A DNA stretch of 64,000 bases from a virus: IMG/VR virus record IMGVR_UViG_3300012936_000003, positions 1 to 64,000 of that record; one strand, written 5' to 3'. Shown here in pieces: positions 8,522 through 19,800 of the stretch. Position numbers and translations under genes: made by a program. The notes under the pieces were generated by a model. The model did no database searches. It worked only from the letters and a program-made list of their open reading frames with translations, and was not told the origin of the DNA. Within the stretch, counting starts at the first letter, position 1, and the number at the start of each line of letters is the position of its first letter.

Positions 8522-9475
8522 TTAACTCTTGAGCTTAACGAATCTTACAGGAACGTCAACACTGTATCCGGTTGTGGCACCACTTACTCTAACGATAGAA
8601 TCAATAAACTGATATTCGTTTCCATCAACATCGGTAGACTCGTTTCCAAGTTTGTCAAATAAATAACTGCTGGTGTTCAACTCAAGAGAAGAACGAATCT
8701 TAAACATGATCATTGTCCCTCTCGGACCACGAATCACTTGTGAATTTGCTTCCGGGTTTCTCTCTTGGTTCTCTTGTACGAACGCTGCGTCTTGACCAGC
8801 AGAAAGATAATAGCTGGCAACGTTATCATCGTCAATGTAGGACACAGACGCTTGCTCTGTCCCTGTTTGATCTAGAATTGTTCCGAATCTATTGTCAATC
8901 TCAATAATATATTGTGTCTCGTTTAGGTCATGGTCAATGACGAACCTTGAAGAAATGTCTTCCGTGTCAAGCCCTTGATCAATTCTACAATAAGAACCTG
9001 CGGCACCGGTAGATTCACCAAACATGATACCATCACGTGGGTTTCCACCGCCGTCGTATCCAAAGACCTGCTCTGTGTCGTTGTCTACAGCACAAACGAA
9101 CGCTCTGCTTCCAGCAAATAAGTCAGAGTTCATTTTTGCTGACTGGGTAACAGACTCATTAATTTTCATAACTGGCAAAAAGAGAAGATTTGTTCTAGGG
9201 ATGGAGATCAGCTTAGACTTCATTGAAGAAGTATTATTAGTGAACGCCTCCAATACAGGGGTCATCAAAATATCCAAATCGTAATACGCACTTCCACTTG
9301 GGTGTGCTCCTTCTGGGTGGTTGCTGTTCCTGTAAAGACTATAGTCCACCTCGTCATCACCAAGGGCAAACTTCGCAATTCTGAACGAACCATCCCCCTT
9401 GGCTAACCTTGCTCTGCCGGTGTCTGTTAATACGGCATCAAGTATAATATCCCCTGAGTTATCTAAAAACGCCAT
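8522..9475 (-). CDS. Virion structural protein with phage-type N-terminus (MAFLDNSGDIILDAVL)
   Basis: The 317-residue protein begins MAFLDNSGDIILDAVLTDTG, followed by RARLAKGDGSFRIAKFALG, an N-terminus I recognise as typical of structural proteins in large marine tailed phages; I cannot give it a specific particle location. It is acidic and beta-rich, without membrane segments. A clear ribosome-binding site (AAGGAGAAA) precedes the ATG. About 70 untranslated bases separate it from the upstream gene, more than for its neighbours, and contain an AT-rich stretch (GGACTATTTATG on the minus strand) that might carry a promoter. The two downstream genes follow at 15-base gaps. Confidence 0.75.
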   Translation of the reverse strand: MAFLDNSGDIILDAVLTDTGRARLAKGDGSFRIAKFALGDDEVDYSLYRNSNHPEGAHPSGSAYYDLDILMTPVLEAFTNNTSSMKSKLISIPRTNLLFLPVMKINESVTQSAKMNSDLFAGSRAFVCAVDNDTEQVFGYDGGGNPRDGIMFGESTGAAGSYCRIDQGLDTEDISSRFVIDHDLNETQYIIEIDNRFGTILDQTGTEQASVSYIDDDNVASYYLSAGQDAAFVQENQERNPEANSQVIRGPRGTMIMFKIRSSLELNTSSYLFDKLGNESTDVDGNEYQFIDSIVRVSGATTGYSVDVPVRFVKLKS

Positions 9476-9547
9476 GTGCTTTTTTCTCCTTGCTAAAAAT
9501 AATTAGTTTCTTCTGCATAAATAGTCCAAAACCCGTAAATTAAAATG

Positions 9548-12151
9548 CTATTCTGGTTGAATTTTCAAATGTCGGTGCTCAAACACTATGTTAATGTCAA
9601 TTTTCTTGCCCGTACTCCGTGAGGTCAACCTTACTTTAAACTTCTTCCCCCACAAAGTTTCGTCCTCTACGCCCAAATAGAACGTGTCCTCGTTCCAAAG
9701 ATTTGCCACACTCCCCACGTTTGTCAAACCACTTTTTTCCTCGTTAAGTATACCCTGTGCATAGGTGGGAACAATCTGCATCATTCTCTTGAGTTGCTTA
9801 GTGGCATCTTTTGGTGTTCTGGCTGCGAAATCAACCACCTTGATAACTGGATATACAGAACCGTGATCATCCACTAGCTCTACCTCATAAATAGGTGATG
9901 GATATGAAATATGCCCATGATTATCTACGCTTCTGAATGTATACCAGTATTTCTTGTTCGGCTCAATGTCATCAACGTAAGACGCTGAGGTTGCAGATGC
10001 TTGAGTCTCGGGGTTTATATCAGAGTAGACAGACTTAACTTTCTTGCCGTCAAAGTCCTGATAACTGTATGGGTGTGCACTACACCTAAAGACTTGAAAT
10101 TCTGTCGCATGGTCGTCTGACTCATAGCGAATCGGATCAGTTGGTAAGCGATCTTGAGCTTGTCGGATGGTTTCGTTAACACGGTTTTCAGACTTAGAAA
10201 TAATCTGCGGCATCAAATCATAGCGCCCGACATTTCCAGAAAAATTTAATTTAATCTTATCAGAGACTCCACGGAAAGGAATAATCTCTACGTCGGGCAT
10301 AACCGGTGGACTGTCAAGCAATCTATTCTGATACGAGAAATAAGGAACCTCAATAATCTTCAAGGACGGTTCGGTGATTACCGTGCAGCCCGCTTCAGTT
10401 CCCTCTTGCCAAGCACTCTTGTATGCATACTTGCTCCCAAAAACCAATTCATAGGCATAAATCGTATAAGTATAATTTCTTCCATACTTCACCTGCGTGT
10501 CTACGAAGCGGTGAACATCTATTTCATTTGAGTTTGGTAGCCAAAAGTTTTGAAGAACTTCTGTGCCAATCTTTTTTTCAATTCTATACATTACGGTCTC
10601 GGTTGCTGCCAACTTGCCGTTCATGATTTCTTTATAGCTTCTAGTTCTTAGGCGCACAAGATCTCTGACCTTTGAAGAAAACACAACAGACATAAGGCTC
10701 TTGTAAAGGTCATATTTGGGATCGTTACTAACCTCTAGTTCCGGGTCTTGCTTTCCTAGAAAAACTGAACCGGGCTGATCAAATATCGTTCCCTGAATCT
10801 CGCCCGATTTAAATTGTTCATACCATGGTCCGACATCAAAAAATCTTCTGCTGGATTCTGTCAATTCTGACTGTGTAATAACCTCGTTTGCTCCGAGTGG
10901 TTTGCTGGCAACTTGAACTGCGGTGACTGTCTCCTCTACAAACGATCTCGTCGGTAAATTATTTGATAGAGATGATATACCGCTCATCAAAGAAGCACCC
11001 ATACCAGAGTCTTTCAGCGCAGAAGCGAACTCCGTAGTTATATCTGTAGAAAACTCAATATCAACGAACATTGGAAAAAGCTCTTTTCTAGAGTTAAAGT
11101 CTTTAAGGAGGTCTACGTTGTTGTGGGAAACAAACATGTTGTGAAACTTTGAGCCCAATGAAGACATTTGAGAATCTGAAAGAGCACCCGTAACCTGCCT
11201 CCCGTACATATCAAAGTATTGGACATTCATGTTCTTCTTGTCCGACAGATCCCACTTTGTTCTTTCAGAAGGGGGTCTCAACATTTCATTCTTTGCTTCT
11301 AGTCTCAAATTTCCAAATAAGGTGATGTGTTTTTCAAACCATTCATTCTTTTCTTCTTCGGGCTCTTTCGTCATCTCTGTGAGCATAACATACATACTGG
11401 GCAATACAGCTTCTGGCATTGTGTTGTTTGGGTCTGCCGTTGCTGACTCGTACTCTGGCACGTAAAAGTTGTAAGTTGGCTTAACGCTCGCATACATCGT
11501 ATTCGTAGATGACGTGAAACTTTCAATATCTCTTAGTGAATACGGAGATGACAAGCTGAAGGTATAGTCTTCAAAATATAAATCTTTTTTCAGTGCAGCA
11601 GGAACGTTTGTACCATTCAGAGTTCCACCAAACAACAGTGTCTGAAATGCTCCAATTGGATCTGTGTTTTCGTAAGCCGGTGAGCTTCCATGTGGAGTGA
11701 TCCTAATCGTCTCCTCAAAAAGAGGAGCCAACTCAGTGCTTGGTGACATACCAATCTTGTCCATAGCGGAAAGCGGCACTTCGCTCGCCTCCACGCCCAT
11801 AGGCTCAAACTCAATATCAAACGGCGCTTCTTCTGAAGTATTTTTGTTCACATATTTAATGTGCTCTCCGGTTCTCGCCCAATAACAGCCCGCACCAAAT
11901 CTCAAAGTGTCTGCAACGGTTGTCGCTGGGAGCATACCGTTGTCAAAGACATATTTGTTTAAATCGGTGCCGTTTGTCTGAATGTCCACAACCGAAGAAT
12001 TAAACATCTTTCTAGTTTTTCCGGCGGCGTTAAGAACCATCTCCGTAGATTTTTCTGTCTTCTTGCCAGACACTCTGTGGTGTCTAATCGGTGTCTTTGC
12101 AGAATTTTTTAATTTCTCATTAGCCTGAGATGGGGTTATTCTTTTTGACAT
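9548..12151 (-). CDS. Large virion structural protein with fibronectin-like segment
   Basis: The start is set at ATG 12151 (MSKRITPSQANEKLKNS), preceded by AGGATTATAAA; the open frame extends 46 codons further but would overlap the upstream gene heavily. The product is 867 residues. The N-terminus is basic, the rest acidic. Around residues 690-760 the sequence (YVDDIEPNKKYWYTFRSVDN with SYPSPIYEVEL) has the pattern of a fibronectin type III-like beta sandwich, common in phage tail and fibre proteins. No enzyme motif is seen. The gene follows the stop of the 1180-residue gene by a single base, so the two are likely made in a coupled way and may be partners in the tail. Confidence 0.72.
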   Translation of the reverse strand: MSKRITPSQANEKLKNSAKTPIRHHRVSGKKTEKSTEMVLNAAGKTRKMFNSSVVDIQTNGTDLNKYVFDNGMLPATTVADTLRFGAGCYWARTGEHIKYVNKNTSEEAPFDIEFEPMGVEASEVPLSAMDKIGMSPSTELAPLFEETIRITPHGSSPAYENTDPIGAFQTLLFGGTLNGTNVPAALKKDLYFEDYTFSLSSPYSLRDIESFTSSTNTMYASVKPTYNFYVPEYESATADPNNTMPEAVLPSMYVMLTEMTKEPEEEKNEWFEKHITLFGNLRLEAKNEMLRPPSERTKWDLSDKKNMNVQYFDMYGRQVTGALSDSQMSSLGSKFHNMFVSHNNVDLLKDFNSRKELFPMFVDIEFSTDITTEFASALKDSGMGASLMSGISSLSNNLPTRSFVEETVTAVQVASKPLGANEVITQSELTESSRRFFDVGPWYEQFKSGEIQGTIFDQPGSVFLGKQDPELEVSNDPKYDLYKSLMSVVFSSKVRDLVRLRTRSYKEIMNGKLAATETVMYRIEKKIGTEVLQNFWLPNSNEIDVHRFVDTQVKYGRNYTYTIYAYELVFGSKYAYKSAWQEGTEAGCTVITEPSLKIIEVPYFSYQNRLLDSPPVMPDVEIIPFRGVSDKIKLNFSGNVGRYDLMPQIISKSENRVNETIRQAQDRLPTDPIRYESDDHATEFQVFRCSAHPYSYQDFDGKKVKSVYSDINPETQASATSASYVDDIEPNKKYWYTFRSVDNHGHISYPSPIYEVELVDDHGSVYPVIKVVDFAARTPKDATKQLKRMMQIVPTYAQGILNEEKSGLTNVGSVANLWNEDTFYLGVEDETLWGKKFKVRLTSRSTGKKIDINIVFEHRHLKIQPE

Positions 12152-12152
12152 T

Positions 12153-15100
12153 TTATAATCCTGCCTCGGTCGCCACTTGTTCGCCACAAGGATGTGATGC
12201 GCTAGTTGGAGAATCTGTTCCAACAACATTGGTGGTGGTAGCGCCAGAATAAGCGCCATCGTCGGCAGACGAAGTAATCTTAGAAACAATCAGTCCCGAA
12301 ATAATACTGTCGCTGTCAAAAATATCCACAATCTCAACCTGACCTTGCTGTCTTTGACCCCGTGCTGTAATTTTGCTCGGCTTCAAGATAAAGTGTTCAT
12401 CATAAATAGGAATATTTAGTGATTTTGGTCTAAAAATTCCAAATAGCTTACACTCGTAAGGGACCATCCGACAAATTAATTCCTGACCTTCTGTGGAGTC
12501 CCAGTAGTCTTTCGTCAAAACCTGCCACACACCTTTTTTAATTGTCTTATCATACTTGACAAGAACTTCCACTTTGTTAATCATGTTATACATGAAATTA
12601 TACTGTGATGATGTTCTGGGATCTTTCACAACATCATAATCGTACTGATGCCAATTTTCCTGAACGACCGCTGGGTTTTGTGATGCAACCATTAAACTCT
12701 TTACTTGGTTGGGGCAGTTCTGGATTACCTGAGAAACACTCGTTGGTGCCGTACCGTGTTGGCGTGCGACTTCTGACAAATAGCTTTCATCTTTTTGTAG
12801 ATGATTTGTGATATTCTCTTTTTGTTGAATATTAAACTGCTTTATCGTACCGATCTCCATTGTAGAAGTAGCCGCTGAGTTCTTTGCTCCGGTTGATACC
12901 GTACTAATGGTAGTAGACCCAAACGGGTGGCTGGTAGATCCGTCAAACCACCTGTTAGCCGCTCGGAGGTCTGTTTGGAGCCCTGCAAAAAAAGAGTTTG
13001 CATTAATGTTTTCGTGCGCCTTGGCATAAAAGTTTTCGTCAACATCGGAAACTACCGGATCTATTCTGTTGTCGTTAGGGACACCCTCAACGTTGCAAAA
13101 ACTAATATCTATAGCTCGCAATCTGCGAACTGACGAAACGCCCTCTGTCAGTGGTTTAGCAATCTGTGTCAACGATGGCAAAATAGTCATGTTCAACTTT
13201 GCTGCCTGCATCATCATGTTTGCTTGATAAAGCTGAGCTTCTGGTGGTAGTGAAGATTGTGCCTGAATCTGTGGAGCAACAGTTGGTGCGCCAAAATTTC
13301 TTGACGATACAATGCTTGCTTCAATCGCAGTGTACTGATCTGCTGTTACCATCTCTGATGTACCACCCGTGCCCATGTATACGGTGGATGCACCCAAGTA
13401 GGCAACACCCGGAGATAAATACCCATAACCAGTCTTCATCATGTTATCGTCATTAGTAATTCCAGAAATGTCTACAGAAACATCTTCACTTGTGAAGTAT
13501 TTTAAAAACTCGTCAATCGTTCTCTGCCCATACTCGTTGCCCGTCATGACACGCATCGTGTTGAACCGCTGAGAACCGTAGTTGTGGTTTGACAGATAAT
13601 CAAGCCCATAATTTTTGAAAAAATTAGAGTCAAAATTACTGTCCGTAAACCAGTGTTCAATCTTAGTTGTTCTTGTCGGAAACTTTGAGGTAGACGAACT
13701 ACCACCATCAGGTAATTTCTGGAGTCTTGATTCTCCTTCGCCGAGTGGTACGTCTGAACCTGCTATGAGTGATGTTCTGGAGATTAATTTGTCCATCATC
13801 TTAATCACTGCCATCACACCCTTCGGACTTCCAGAGAACGGATCTGCATACTTAATCACAGACATTAAAGTTTCTAAAGCCTTTTCTTGATTGTCTTTGG
13901 CAAACCCAGTAAACAAATTTAATATCGTAAAGTAGCCGATAATAGGCGAAACCCACGGAGCAGAACCAAGATTATTCTCATATCTTTCATACTGCTCCAA
14001 GATAAACTTGTTAGTAAACCGACCGGTGGTTGGAGAAAAATTTGCAGGCGTGCTTCTATTAAGCGCCGCCCTTTCCCACCTTGAGTCGTCAATGTGTGGG
14101 TCTTGCAACTCCACAATATATTTAGACATACCGATCTTCTCAGCCTCTAAATAATAATCATGCATCTTCTTTCTGTGATGCCGCAACATACGAATTAGTG
14201 AAAACAAGTATTTTTGCGAAGAATCTTCTACGGTCATCTCAACGCCATACTGATAGATTCCATCAGTTGCGCTGGCTATATCTTTATCTACCGCTGCAAA
14301 GAAACGAACAGGTGTATCTGACATATCAACGGAGTAAAACGCTTCTCTCAACTCTCCAACGACATTCTTCTTCTCCCTAAACACACCAAACGAAGCCTCA
14401 CCTGACGATGCAACCGTGTGTGCTGCTGCGTTCTTATCAAACAATACCTCGCCTTGCTCCATGTTGCCCAACGAATTCATTGTTTTAACATTTTTAATTC
14501 TACGTCGCTTGACCCTCATGCTACGAATCTTGCATGAAGCAGCTAACTCAGCCTGCTGTTGTTTGTTAGCCGTTTCAAACAAACTCTCAAACACAGAGTT
14601 CTCTCTGAGCATCTTTAAGTAATCTACAGCAAAGGTCATTCTTGCATTTCCTTTGCGATCCTTCGCCAGATACAGTTCTGAAAAATAAACATTCCTTGGC
14701 GGTCGTGTATTCTTTCTGCGACGAAGCATGGATAGTTCGTTCGCTGTACCAGAAAAAAGTCGGTTCTGCATTGTAGACAAATCTACAGATAATCTGTCCA
14801 GTTTGTCAATGTTCCTAAAGTCTTGAACCTTATTGTTTGTAACTTTGTTCAGAGACAGTGGTAAAGAGTATTGATCGGAATATTCACCGGTAGCCCATGT
14901 TCCATTGCCCGTATCATGTACTGGTCCTGTCCATGTCACGCCGTCCGACTTTGTAAACAAAAACGCCTCGTTTACAACCTTGCCTCTGTCAACAATCACC
15001 TCGGAAACAATCTTCCCATTCTGTGCTTTAAGGGTTGTCTCGTCTACCGTCAATCCATAATCTTCAATAAGTAAATCCATGTCCAAATGGGTCATGGCAA

Positions 15101-15695
15101 AGACCGACAGGTGGCTAGGTTCTGAACCTCTAATGTCAAACACTGCTCGGAAGTTAACGTCATGAACAACATTGCCGTCGTCGTCTACAAAAGAAGTGTG
15201 TTGTGTAGAATCTAACTGATCGGATATTGCATCAGAATAAATATTAAAAGTTTTTACCGAGCATCTTTTTTGCAACGCTTCAGAAATATCTTCACCGGGG
15301 TACGTGGCTTTCAAGACCTTAGCTGCTGCGCTGGGTTCTCCCTGATCGTATGCACGGTTTAGAATACTAATGCCATCATTGGAGCTTGATAATGCTGCCG
15401 TAATTTCTTTGTGTGTTGTTGCAACAATCGTCAGCTTGACGTATCTCGCAAACTTACTACCGAACCATTTACTAATCGGAGTGTCAGAAATTAATTCTTT
15501 TATTGACGTATCCACAGTCAACCTCAAGGTTCCGGGATCAATTACACGGTTGCGTTCGCCCGACTCCCACTCGTGCTCTATATGCGGGTCGGACAATTCG
15601 GGTGGTTTCCCGCCTGTCTCCAAAGTAATAACATCCACCATAACGTTGGGGATTATTGCTCCTAATAAGCCTCTTTGATCTTTAGGTGCTGGCAT
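12153..15695 (-). CDS. Large virion structural protein (1180 residues), function unknown
   Basis: The protein begins MPAPKDQRGLLGAIIPNVMV and is a mix of beta-rich and helical regions. I see no catalytic residues, signal peptide or membrane helices. A segment of basic residues (SCKIRSMRVKRRRIKNVKT) lies near residue 400. The length, the place between two other large structural genes and the overlap of its ATG with the stop of the 384-residue gene (TAATG) argue for a tail/baseplate component. Candidates would be a large baseplate wedge or peripheral tail protein, but I do not recognise the family. Confidence 0.72.
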   Translation of the reverse strand: MPAPKDQRGLLGAIIPNVMVDVITLETGGKPPELSDPHIEHEWESGERNRVIDPGTLRLTVDTSIKELISDTPISKWFGSKFARYVKLTIVATTHKEITAALSSSNDGISILNRAYDQGEPSAAAKVLKATYPGEDISEALQKRCSVKTFNIYSDAISDQLDSTQHTSFVDDDGNVVHDVNFRAVFDIRGSEPSHLSVFAMTHLDMDLLIEDYGLTVDETTLKAQNGKIVSEVIVDRGKVVNEAFLFTKSDGVTWTGPVHDTGNGTWATGEYSDQYSLPLSLNKVTNNKVQDFRNIDKLDRLSVDLSTMQNRLFSGTANELSMLRRRKNTRPPRNVYFSELYLAKDRKGNARMTFAVDYLKMLRENSVFESLFETANKQQQAELAASCKIRSMRVKRRRIKNVKTMNSLGNMEQGEVLFDKNAAAHTVASSGEASFGVFREKKNVVGELREAFYSVDMSDTPVRFFAAVDKDIASATDGIYQYGVEMTVEDSSQKYLFSLIRMLRHHRKKMHDYYLEAEKIGMSKYIVELQDPHIDDSRWERAALNRSTPANFSPTTGRFTNKFILEQYERYENNLGSAPWVSPIIGYFTILNLFTGFAKDNQEKALETLMSVIKYADPFSGSPKGVMAVIKMMDKLISRTSLIAGSDVPLGEGESRLQKLPDGGSSSTSKFPTRTTKIEHWFTDSNFDSNFFKNYGLDYLSNHNYGSQRFNTMRVMTGNEYGQRTIDEFLKYFTSEDVSVDISGITNDDNMMKTGYGYLSPGVAYLGASTVYMGTGGTSEMVTADQYTAIEASIVSSRNFGAPTVAPQIQAQSSLPPEAQLYQANMMMQAAKLNMTILPSLTQIAKPLTEGVSSVRRLRAIDISFCNVEGVPNDNRIDPVVSDVDENFYAKAHENINANSFFAGLQTDLRAANRWFDGSTSHPFGSTTISTVSTGAKNSAATSTMEIGTIKQFNIQQKENITNHLQKDESYLSEVARQHGTAPTSVSQVIQNCPNQVKSLMVASQNPAVVQENWHQYDYDVVKDPRTSSQYNFMYNMINKVEVLVKYDKTIKKGVWQVLTKDYWDSTEGQELICRMVPYECKLFGIFRPKSLNIPIYDEHFILKPSKITARGQRQQGQVEIVDIFDSDSIISGLIVSKITSSADDGAYSGATTTNVVGTDSPTSASHPCGEQVATEAGL

Positions 15696-16849
15696 TAGTC
15701 TTTACACTCCCCATCGTCTTCTTCATAACTAACAATTGTCCCGCCATAGTTGCCGCCCGACGTAAGCCCTCTTGAGCCATAAATAATTTGTTCTGATGAC
15801 GGTCCTTCTTCTGGTCTTCTTCTCCTACTTCCACGGGAGCTTCCACGGGAGCTTCCACGGGAGCTTGTAACGTAAACATTTTCCGCTGGCTCTGTCTCAA
15901 CGATTTCAAGAACTCTTTCATCAATCTCATCATCAACCCAAATGTTAAACCAGTATTCAACATAACTAGCATCAATTTCAGGATTCTCGTCTGCTGGACC
16001 TCCCTCCGGGGTGTCTAAAAGAAACCCGTCCTTCATAAATTTCTTTTGCTCAATAAATGAAAGGGGATATAATTTTTCTCTAGTCTCCACACTGTCTTTC
16101 ATGGAAGGTGGCACGATGTTGTTTTGAAAGTCAACATCCTCAACGAGAAAAACTTCTATGTCAAAGTTTTCATTTAAAAAGTCAGAGTTCATCTCTCTAA
16201 CATCTATGAGTGCGTAATCCTCCTGAACAGATAAATAAGATCCGTCTTCGTATTGTTCTAGTGTAACTGACAAGTCACCTTCCGAACCCGGTCCATAAAT
16301 GTCACCCTGTTGTGGCAACCCTGTGAAACTGTTATCAGGTGGAAGATCAAACCACACACGTGTCTTGTAAGTAATAGGCTTCAGTTTTAGCTGTGGAATT
16401 TGCATAGTCGGTTGTGCCCCTGACAAATGGTCAACTCTCTCAGCAGCCTCTCCTTTTAGAAAATTTATTTTCCAAGAAGGAGCCTTGCTTATTCCAAGCG
16501 ATGAGTTGCCCAAAGGCGATGATAGCGAATAGTGTTTATCTGCCGTTGGTTGAATTATTCTGTCTTGCAGATCTACTTTACCAGAAACCAAGGCTGCTGT
16601 CAACCTTTTTACTTCTTTTTCTCGGCTGCTAAAAACATATTGTGTTTTAAGACGAACGGATTCTTCTTCAATTCTGTTTTGAGTTTCAATACCCATCTCG
16701 GAAATATCTCCGTATTCAGCGTCATAAAGAATATCATCGTCAAAAAATGCGTACATTTCAGGAGAGAACTTTCCTCTTGACAAAAGATGTTTTCCATATT
16801 GTGTTAACTGAATCTCAATAACTTCTTCTTTATTGTCAAAAAAACTCAT
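15695..16849 (-). CDS. Virion structural protein with Ser-Arg-Gly-Ser repeats at the C-terminus
   Basis: The 384-residue protein begins MSFFDNKEEVIEIQLTQYGK and then reads LLSRGKFSPEMYAFFDDDIL, an N-terminus that I associate with structural proteins of large marine myoviruses. It is strongly acidic. Near the C-terminus (about residues 325-345) a short low-complexity tract SSRGSSRGSSRGSRRRR is encoded by three exact 12-base repeats and is followed by an acidic end. The start and stop both overlap neighbours as TAATG, between the 4146-residue giant and the 1180-residue protein. No enzymatic motif is visible; a tail/baseplate connector role is inference. Confidence 0.75.
   Translation of the reverse strand: MSFFDNKEEVIEIQLTQYGKHLLSRGKFSPEMYAFFDDDILYDAEYGDISEMGIETQNRIEEESVRLKTQYVFSSREKEVKRLTAALVSGKVDLQDRIIQPTADKHYSLSSPLGNSSLGISKAPSWKINFLKGEAAERVDHLSGAQPTMQIPQLKLKPITYKTRVWFDLPPDNSFTGLPQQGDIYGPGSEGDLSVTLEQYEDGSYLSVQEDYALIDVREMNSDFLNENFDIEVFLVEDVDFQNNIVPPSMKDSVETREKLYPLSFIEQKKFMKDGFLLDTPEGGPADENPEIDASYVEYWFNIWVDDEIDERVLEIVETEPAENVYVTSSRGSSRGSSRGSRRRRPEEGPSSEQIIYGSRGLTSGGNYGGTIVSYEEDDGECKD
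15828..15863. repeat. Three tandem exact 12-base repeats inside a structural gene
   Basis: The unit CTTCCACGGGAG (plus strand) is present three times without spacing and encodes a repeated Ser-Arg-Gly-Ser motif on the minus strand. It is in frame (12 bases, four codons), so copy number could change by slippage without breaking the protein. Confidence 0.9.
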
Positions 16850-19800
16850 TATTCATCTCCCTCCCAATTTGTTAAACCAACTGCCTGTATATTTCTTGTT
16901 ACCGCAGCCTGCGAGTGAGCGTCAGAAATAATCTTTTGTTTCTCAACTTCGCTTAGAATCGGATCTAGTCTCAAATTATCAGCAGACAACTTTGGAGTAA
17001 CACTGATTCCACCCTTAACCCTGCACAGTTCTACTAGACTACAGAAGTCATACGGCCAGTTGTAACTATAATCTGGCTTGAGATCTGTTCCAAATGTGAA
17101 ATCAAACTTAAACCTGTCATCATCCACAGAGTCCGCAGTCATCTCCCAGTAGTTCGTCTTCGCTTTCTTCTTCGCTCTAAACACGATCCATCGGACGTTT
17201 TCTGGAACTTTCTTGCCTTCAAAGAAGTTAACCTCGTTAAGTTCATGTTGGATAATCTCTGTGTCTTGTTCTGCAACCTTTGCTCTCTGTGGCATTAAAC
17301 CTTGCCAAATGTTAGACAGATCATCAGAATTCAACTCGTCACTAAATTCAAAAACATACGTTACAAATGGAGATATTTGGCGATATTTTAAGAAATCGTA
17401 TTGAGGAGGCATGTTGTATTTTTGCAGCTTCTTAATCATTTCTGAAACCGATGTTTCTGGAATGTCTGCTGCTACATTGTATGTCTTACCCTGCACAATT
17501 GCAGGCTCACCGGCTGCGACGTTAGCAAACGTCTCTGCGAAAAGCTGTTCGCTAATCTTGAAAAAGTTTCTTCCACCAACCTGAGTCGTAGACGCAACAT
17601 CGTCTGCGATGATTGGGTTATCCACGAAAGGAATCATGATTACTGCTTCAGAGATTTCCTTGCTCGCTGCCACTTCACCAATTCTAGATTTAGTTGCAGT
17701 GAAACCACACACGTCAATCAATGAACCGACCGTTTGAATACAATCAATAATCTTTCTAGTGCTAGAAATTCTGTAAAAATCTCTGTTTTCCTGAAGTTCT
17801 GGTTCAAACCGATCTCTCGTCCAATCAAGCGCAGAGGTCTCTGTCAGATAACGAATACCCAATCTTCCATTAGGGTTCTTAATTGAATCCTGATTAACAC
17901 TCAGGCTAACCTTTGGTGTCTCATTGACCTTCTTCGCACCGGTCGGAGCACGAGAATAGTCATATTCAATCTGTACAATAGCCTGTAAAACTGTTTGTAG
18001 TTTATTATATTCAGGATATTTTTTAAGTTGTTCTTCACCCGCCTTCTTCGCACTACCTCTCACTTTTCCGTTTTGGTAGTCGTTCGGGTGTACCCACACA
18101 ACAGATGCTTTCCATGGGAAAGACTTAGGGAATCTCTTATAGAGATAGTTGATGTGGTATTCAATCGCATTGGCAACGTCAGACGCAAGCGGTACAGTTG
18201 CGCCGCTTTCATTCCAAACGGAAAACATATCCGTCTGCCACTTCTCTGCCTCAAGATACGCCTCAATATCATATTGACCAGACATTTTTGAAGGCTGGTT
18301 TCCTCCCAGCTTCTCACTTGGAGAAGTCAAAGATGTTCTAATTTTCGCCGCTGAAGAAAAAGGAGTTCTCCGTTCTTCCAGTTCTGAATCCAAGAATCCG
18401 AGATCAAGGTAGGCGCTAACATCCTTGTCAATAGCTTCTTGACCCCATGGAGAAATTTGTTCAGCATTGGTCGGCTGACCAATCGTGACTGCCTCAATTC
18501 CACCGAAAGGATCCTCTAGTGTAATTACATTTTCGTGCATAAGCCTCACGTCGTTTTGAATACCCAAGGCAACTGCAAAAATTTCTTCATTTGTAATCTT
18601 ACAAGTCAAGGGTTGATTCGGCTTCTCGTGTCGCTTGAAAGATTCTTCCAAGGAGATAAAGATACCTTCTTGATTTGATGGAATGGTTCCATAGCCACCC
18701 CAAATACCTGTTCCACACGGTTGGTCTGAGTCTGCAATATAATTAAGGTTGCTCTCAGACTTGAAGTTGAATGTTGGACACTCAAATCTTGGAGAGATTA
18801 CCCACACACCCGTACCTCCTGCCACATCGTCCTCCACTCGTTGGGGAGCCAGTCGGGCAACACCGTCTGGGCTGTAATCATAGGCTGTGTTGATTGCTGC
18901 GAAAGAAGTCTTTTTCTCGTTTGCCTTACCGTCAAACTTAATACAAGCCTCCATCGGCATTCTTGCCTCATAAGCTGGTACTTTCTTCCAAGCATAGTCT
19001 TGAATAGTTCTTAGTAGTTCACCTCCGGAGACCTGTTCAGAAGAAGATCTGGACGAGAATAAGCTATCCATTTCCTCGTTAATATAATCAATCTCAAGGT
19101 TATTGAGAATTTCTTCCAAGGTTGGCTGTCCATCTCTTTGTGCCACAAACTTCAATCTAGCCTTAGCTCGTCCGTAAAAATACGGAGGAACGTATGCTGC
19201 CTGTGCTGGGTCTGCTGATGGCATGAAAGACACCTCTTTGTCGTTCATTTCAGCATCTGTAAGATACTGCATCGGTGGACCAAAATATCTACCGTGAGTG
19301 GTAAATTCGTTACCAGAAGAATCAGCACGACCAATTCTCAATCGTTCACCGTCATGCGGGCTGTAGACCATATCAAAATTATTAGTTTTATACAGATGAA
19401 CATCCATGTAATAAGTCCATCCCGCCTTGACTGTTTTAAATTTATTTTCAGGAGACGATGCGAACGTTGTGAACTTACCACCTCTCAAGAAGAAGTTCGG
19501 AACCTCTGCCAAGAAGTTGTTCATAGCCATCTCGTATAGCGGGTTCTGGTTACCTGTCCACTCAAAATATGGATATTCCGGCTGAACATCGGCTTCTTCT
19601 ACATTGTTGTAATACGACGGAGCAAGAAAAAATATTTTTGATTGTTCTGCACTGTTTGTCTGTGGGATGTAAGAACCCAAAGACACTAGAGCCTCAAATG
19701 GAATTCTAAAACTAGGAGTCTTCGTCAACATCCTCGTACTGGTTGAAATATAACTTCTGGTCTTCACCTCTCTAGTGTACGTCAAGTTATTGATTACTCT

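Noticed and set aside
12152-12289. N-terminal extension of the 867-residue protein (46 extra codons)
   Set aside because: It overlaps the upstream gene, lacks a ribosome-binding site and reads as low-complexity; MSKRIT at 12151 has AGGATTATAAA in front.
15828-15863. Diversity-generating retroelement variable region
   Set aside because: The repeats are exact and in tandem; no reverse transcriptase or template repeat is present in the window.
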